A stretch of DNA of 7,775 nucleotides from Chlamydiota bacterium. Lineage in GTDB: Bacteria > Chlamydiota > Chlamydiia > Chlamydiales > JAJFMK01. Each line of letters begins with the position of its first letter. The stretch's first letter is position 1. The stretch lies in NCBI GenBank assembly GCA_021772215.1, contig JAJFMK010000135.1, forward strand, positions 1-7,775. The letters run 5' to 3'. The position numbers were made by a program, and so were the translations under genes. Below the pieces are notes generated by a model. The model made no database searches. It worked only from the letters and a program-made list of their open reading frames with translations, and was not told the origin of the DNA. Of the stretch, positions 6,879 to 7,775 are shown piece after piece.

Positions 6879-7775
6879 TTAAGCGATTTCGCATTTTTGC
6901 GAAATCGAGTAAATGCGTACTTTTTCACCCAGATCGATAACAAGTAAATCCTGTGCAATACCAACTGTATGAAGTGATTGAAGGGGGGACTCTGTAATTT
7001 TCTTTCCATTTTCTAAATCAACATAGTGAATGTTATTTCCTTGTTCAAAGATATGTAATCCTACTTTGTCATCTAACACTTTAAAGCTTGTGATGTCCCT
7101 TTGTCCCTGTTCTCTCCAAATTGTTATACTGGAAGAGATATTGACCATTCCCCATGTAAAAACAGGCTCAGTTAAAAATCTGTTTCCATTTCTTCCAATG
7201 ATTTTTTCTCTTTTAGCTTTTATTAGAGCAAAAGACCCCTCCTGTTTGATAAGGTTGAGTTTAGGTCTTAAAGGGGCGTGGTTACAATTAAAAAATTCTT
7301 GATGCACAACTTTAAAACAGTGGATAGAACCCGGAGGAGTAATCTCCCAAGCTGATGGCATAAGAGCAAGCAAAAAATGCCTTCTTCTTCTTCTGGAGGT
7401 TTGAGTTGTGTATTCACTTTCTTCAGGACTTTCTAGAGCGGAGTTTTCTATGAGGGCGTTTTTAGAAACTCCACTTTGGTAAATGTGCGATTGGAGTTTA
7501 TTTTTAACTGCTTCTACAAACTCATTTTGGTCATAGTCTTTAGCTGTCTGTATGGGATTTTGACCATATCTATTCTCTTTCGATAAAAGGTCAATTAAAT
7601 TTCCCAAAATAGCTGCGTGGTTTAGCAGGGCAACAGCACCCCCTCTTGCAGCAAAGTGCAAGGGGGTGTTGCCAAATGCATCACCTGCATCTAGTGGGAA
7701 GTTGTAGTCCCGGACTAAGAGGGTGATGGCCTCTTCATTCCCCATACGTGCAGCATAATGCAAAGGTGTTCTGTT
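6879..7775 (-). CDS. Ankyrin-repeat protein with beta-rich, propeller-like C-terminal half (N-terminus beyond window edge)
   Basis: The minus frame is open to the right edge (NRTPLHYAARMG are the first visible residues), so the gene begins outside the window; 298 residues are visible. Residue numbers count from the edge. Residues 1-34 are a good ankyrin repeat (TPLHYAA core) and 35-70 a second (GNTPLHFAARGG) with an unusual Ala/Leu-rich outer helix. Residues 71-95 are a degenerate third repeat (GQNPIQTAKD). A polar linker leads to five arginines at 128-132 followed by a hydrophobic patch (HFLLALMPSAW). From ~195 onward short strands such as SITIW, KVGLHIF, NIHYVDLENG, LLVIDLG and KVRIYSI look like PQQ/WD40-type propeller blades, but only about two are present, so the protein may be cut short. 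Ankyrin repeats in intracellular bacteria often bind host proteins; a host-interaction role is inference. Downstream lies relic DNA, which fits damage at the 3' end. Confidence 0.88.
   Translation of the reverse strand, partial: NRTPLHYAARMGNEEAITLLVRDYNFPLDAGDAFGNTPLHFAARGGAVALLNHAAILGNLIDLLSKENRYGQNPIQTAKDYDQNEFVEAVKNKLQSHIYQSGVSKNALIENSALESPEESEYTTQTSRRRRRHFLLALMPSAWEITPPGSIHCFKVVHQEFFNCNHAPLRPKLNLIKQEGSFALIKAKREKIIGRNGNRFLTEPVFTWGMVNISSSITIWREQGQRDITSFKVLDDKVGLHIFEQGNNIHYVDLENGKKITESPLQSLHTVGIAQDLLVIDLGEKVRIYSISQKCEIA
6884..6907. repeat. Perfect 10-bp inverted repeat overlapping the 3' end of the ankyrin gene
   Basis: CGATTTCGCA (6884-6893) and TGCGAAATCG (6898-6907) pair perfectly around a 4-nt TTTT loop. 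The repeat encodes the last residues of the ankyrin protein (SISQKCEIA) and ends just before its stop. On neither strand is the stem followed by a T-run, so it is not a standard intrinsic terminator. It may be a hairpin that stabilises the mRNA end, or a mobile-element end that supplied a new stop. Confidence 0.7.

Noticed and set aside
6703..6894. 63-codon minus-strand frame between the transposase relic and the ankyrin gene
   Set aside because: It is antisense to the transposase remnant and otherwise covers poly-A/T spacer; no ribosome site or recognisable motif.
6884..6907. The perfect inverted repeat as an intrinsic terminator
   Set aside because: No T-tract follows the stem on either strand, and it lies inside coding sequence.
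7030..7302. 90-codon plus-strand frame
   Set aside because: It is antisense to the ankyrin/propeller gene, whose frame has clear domain structure.
1..7775. CRISPR array, tRNA or rRNA genes, riboswitch
   Set aside because: No regularly spaced direct repeats, no cloverleaf-like or conserved rRNA segments and no recognisable riboswitch core were seen by reading both strands.

Overview
The window looks like an accessory, host-interaction region of an AT-rich intracellular bacterium. Its contents (large coiled-coil proteins of no known family, an ankyrin-repeat protein, decayed transposase and enzyme fragments, strong AAGGAG ribosome sites) resemble amoeba-associated Chlamydiae (Parachlamydiales-like); a Legionella-like genome cannot be excluded. 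No marker gene here fixes the taxon, so this placement is inference.

Layout. (1) Positions 1-2415, minus strand: one open frame of 805 codons that runs off the left edge. It encodes a large helical protein with a central hydrophobic segment between coiled-coil regions. (2) Positions 2416-2503: an 88-bp divergent intergenic region. (3) Positions 2504-5714, plus strand: two tandem genes, probably one operon, encoding 648-aa and 401-aa coiled-coil paralogues. Their best starts lie downstream of the longest possible ones, because each has an AAGGAG site in front of an internal ATG. (4) Positions 5727-6343, minus strand: a small gene whose frame breaks near its end. The second frame continues into a good C-terminal membrane tail. 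(5) Positions 6405-6774: a scrap of a PAP2/vanadium haloperoxidase-like enzyme (minus) abutting a scrap of a transposase (plus). (6) Positions 6879-7775, minus strand: an ankyrin-repeat protein with a beta-rich, propeller-like C-terminal half; its N-terminus lies beyond the right edge.

The main result is that the two plus-strand paralogues and the divergent minus-strand giant all appear to begin with the same small domain. Its hallmarks are an ungapped 16-residue helix motif ([DN]-L-x5-F-[LI]-[KR]-x3-[LF]-[RQ]-I) followed 13-15 residues later by GG-x-P. After this domain each protein diverges into long helical or coiled-coil arms, with a hydrophobic patch between the arms. The 648-aa protein also carries PAKKVKLD in a linker between coiled-coil segments, almost the c-Myc nuclear localisation signal. 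Taken together, I infer a locus of a previously unnamed family of secreted, host-directed proteins, possibly nucleus-targeted and/or membrane-active. The shared domain and motif are seen directly; secretion and function are not shown by the sequence.
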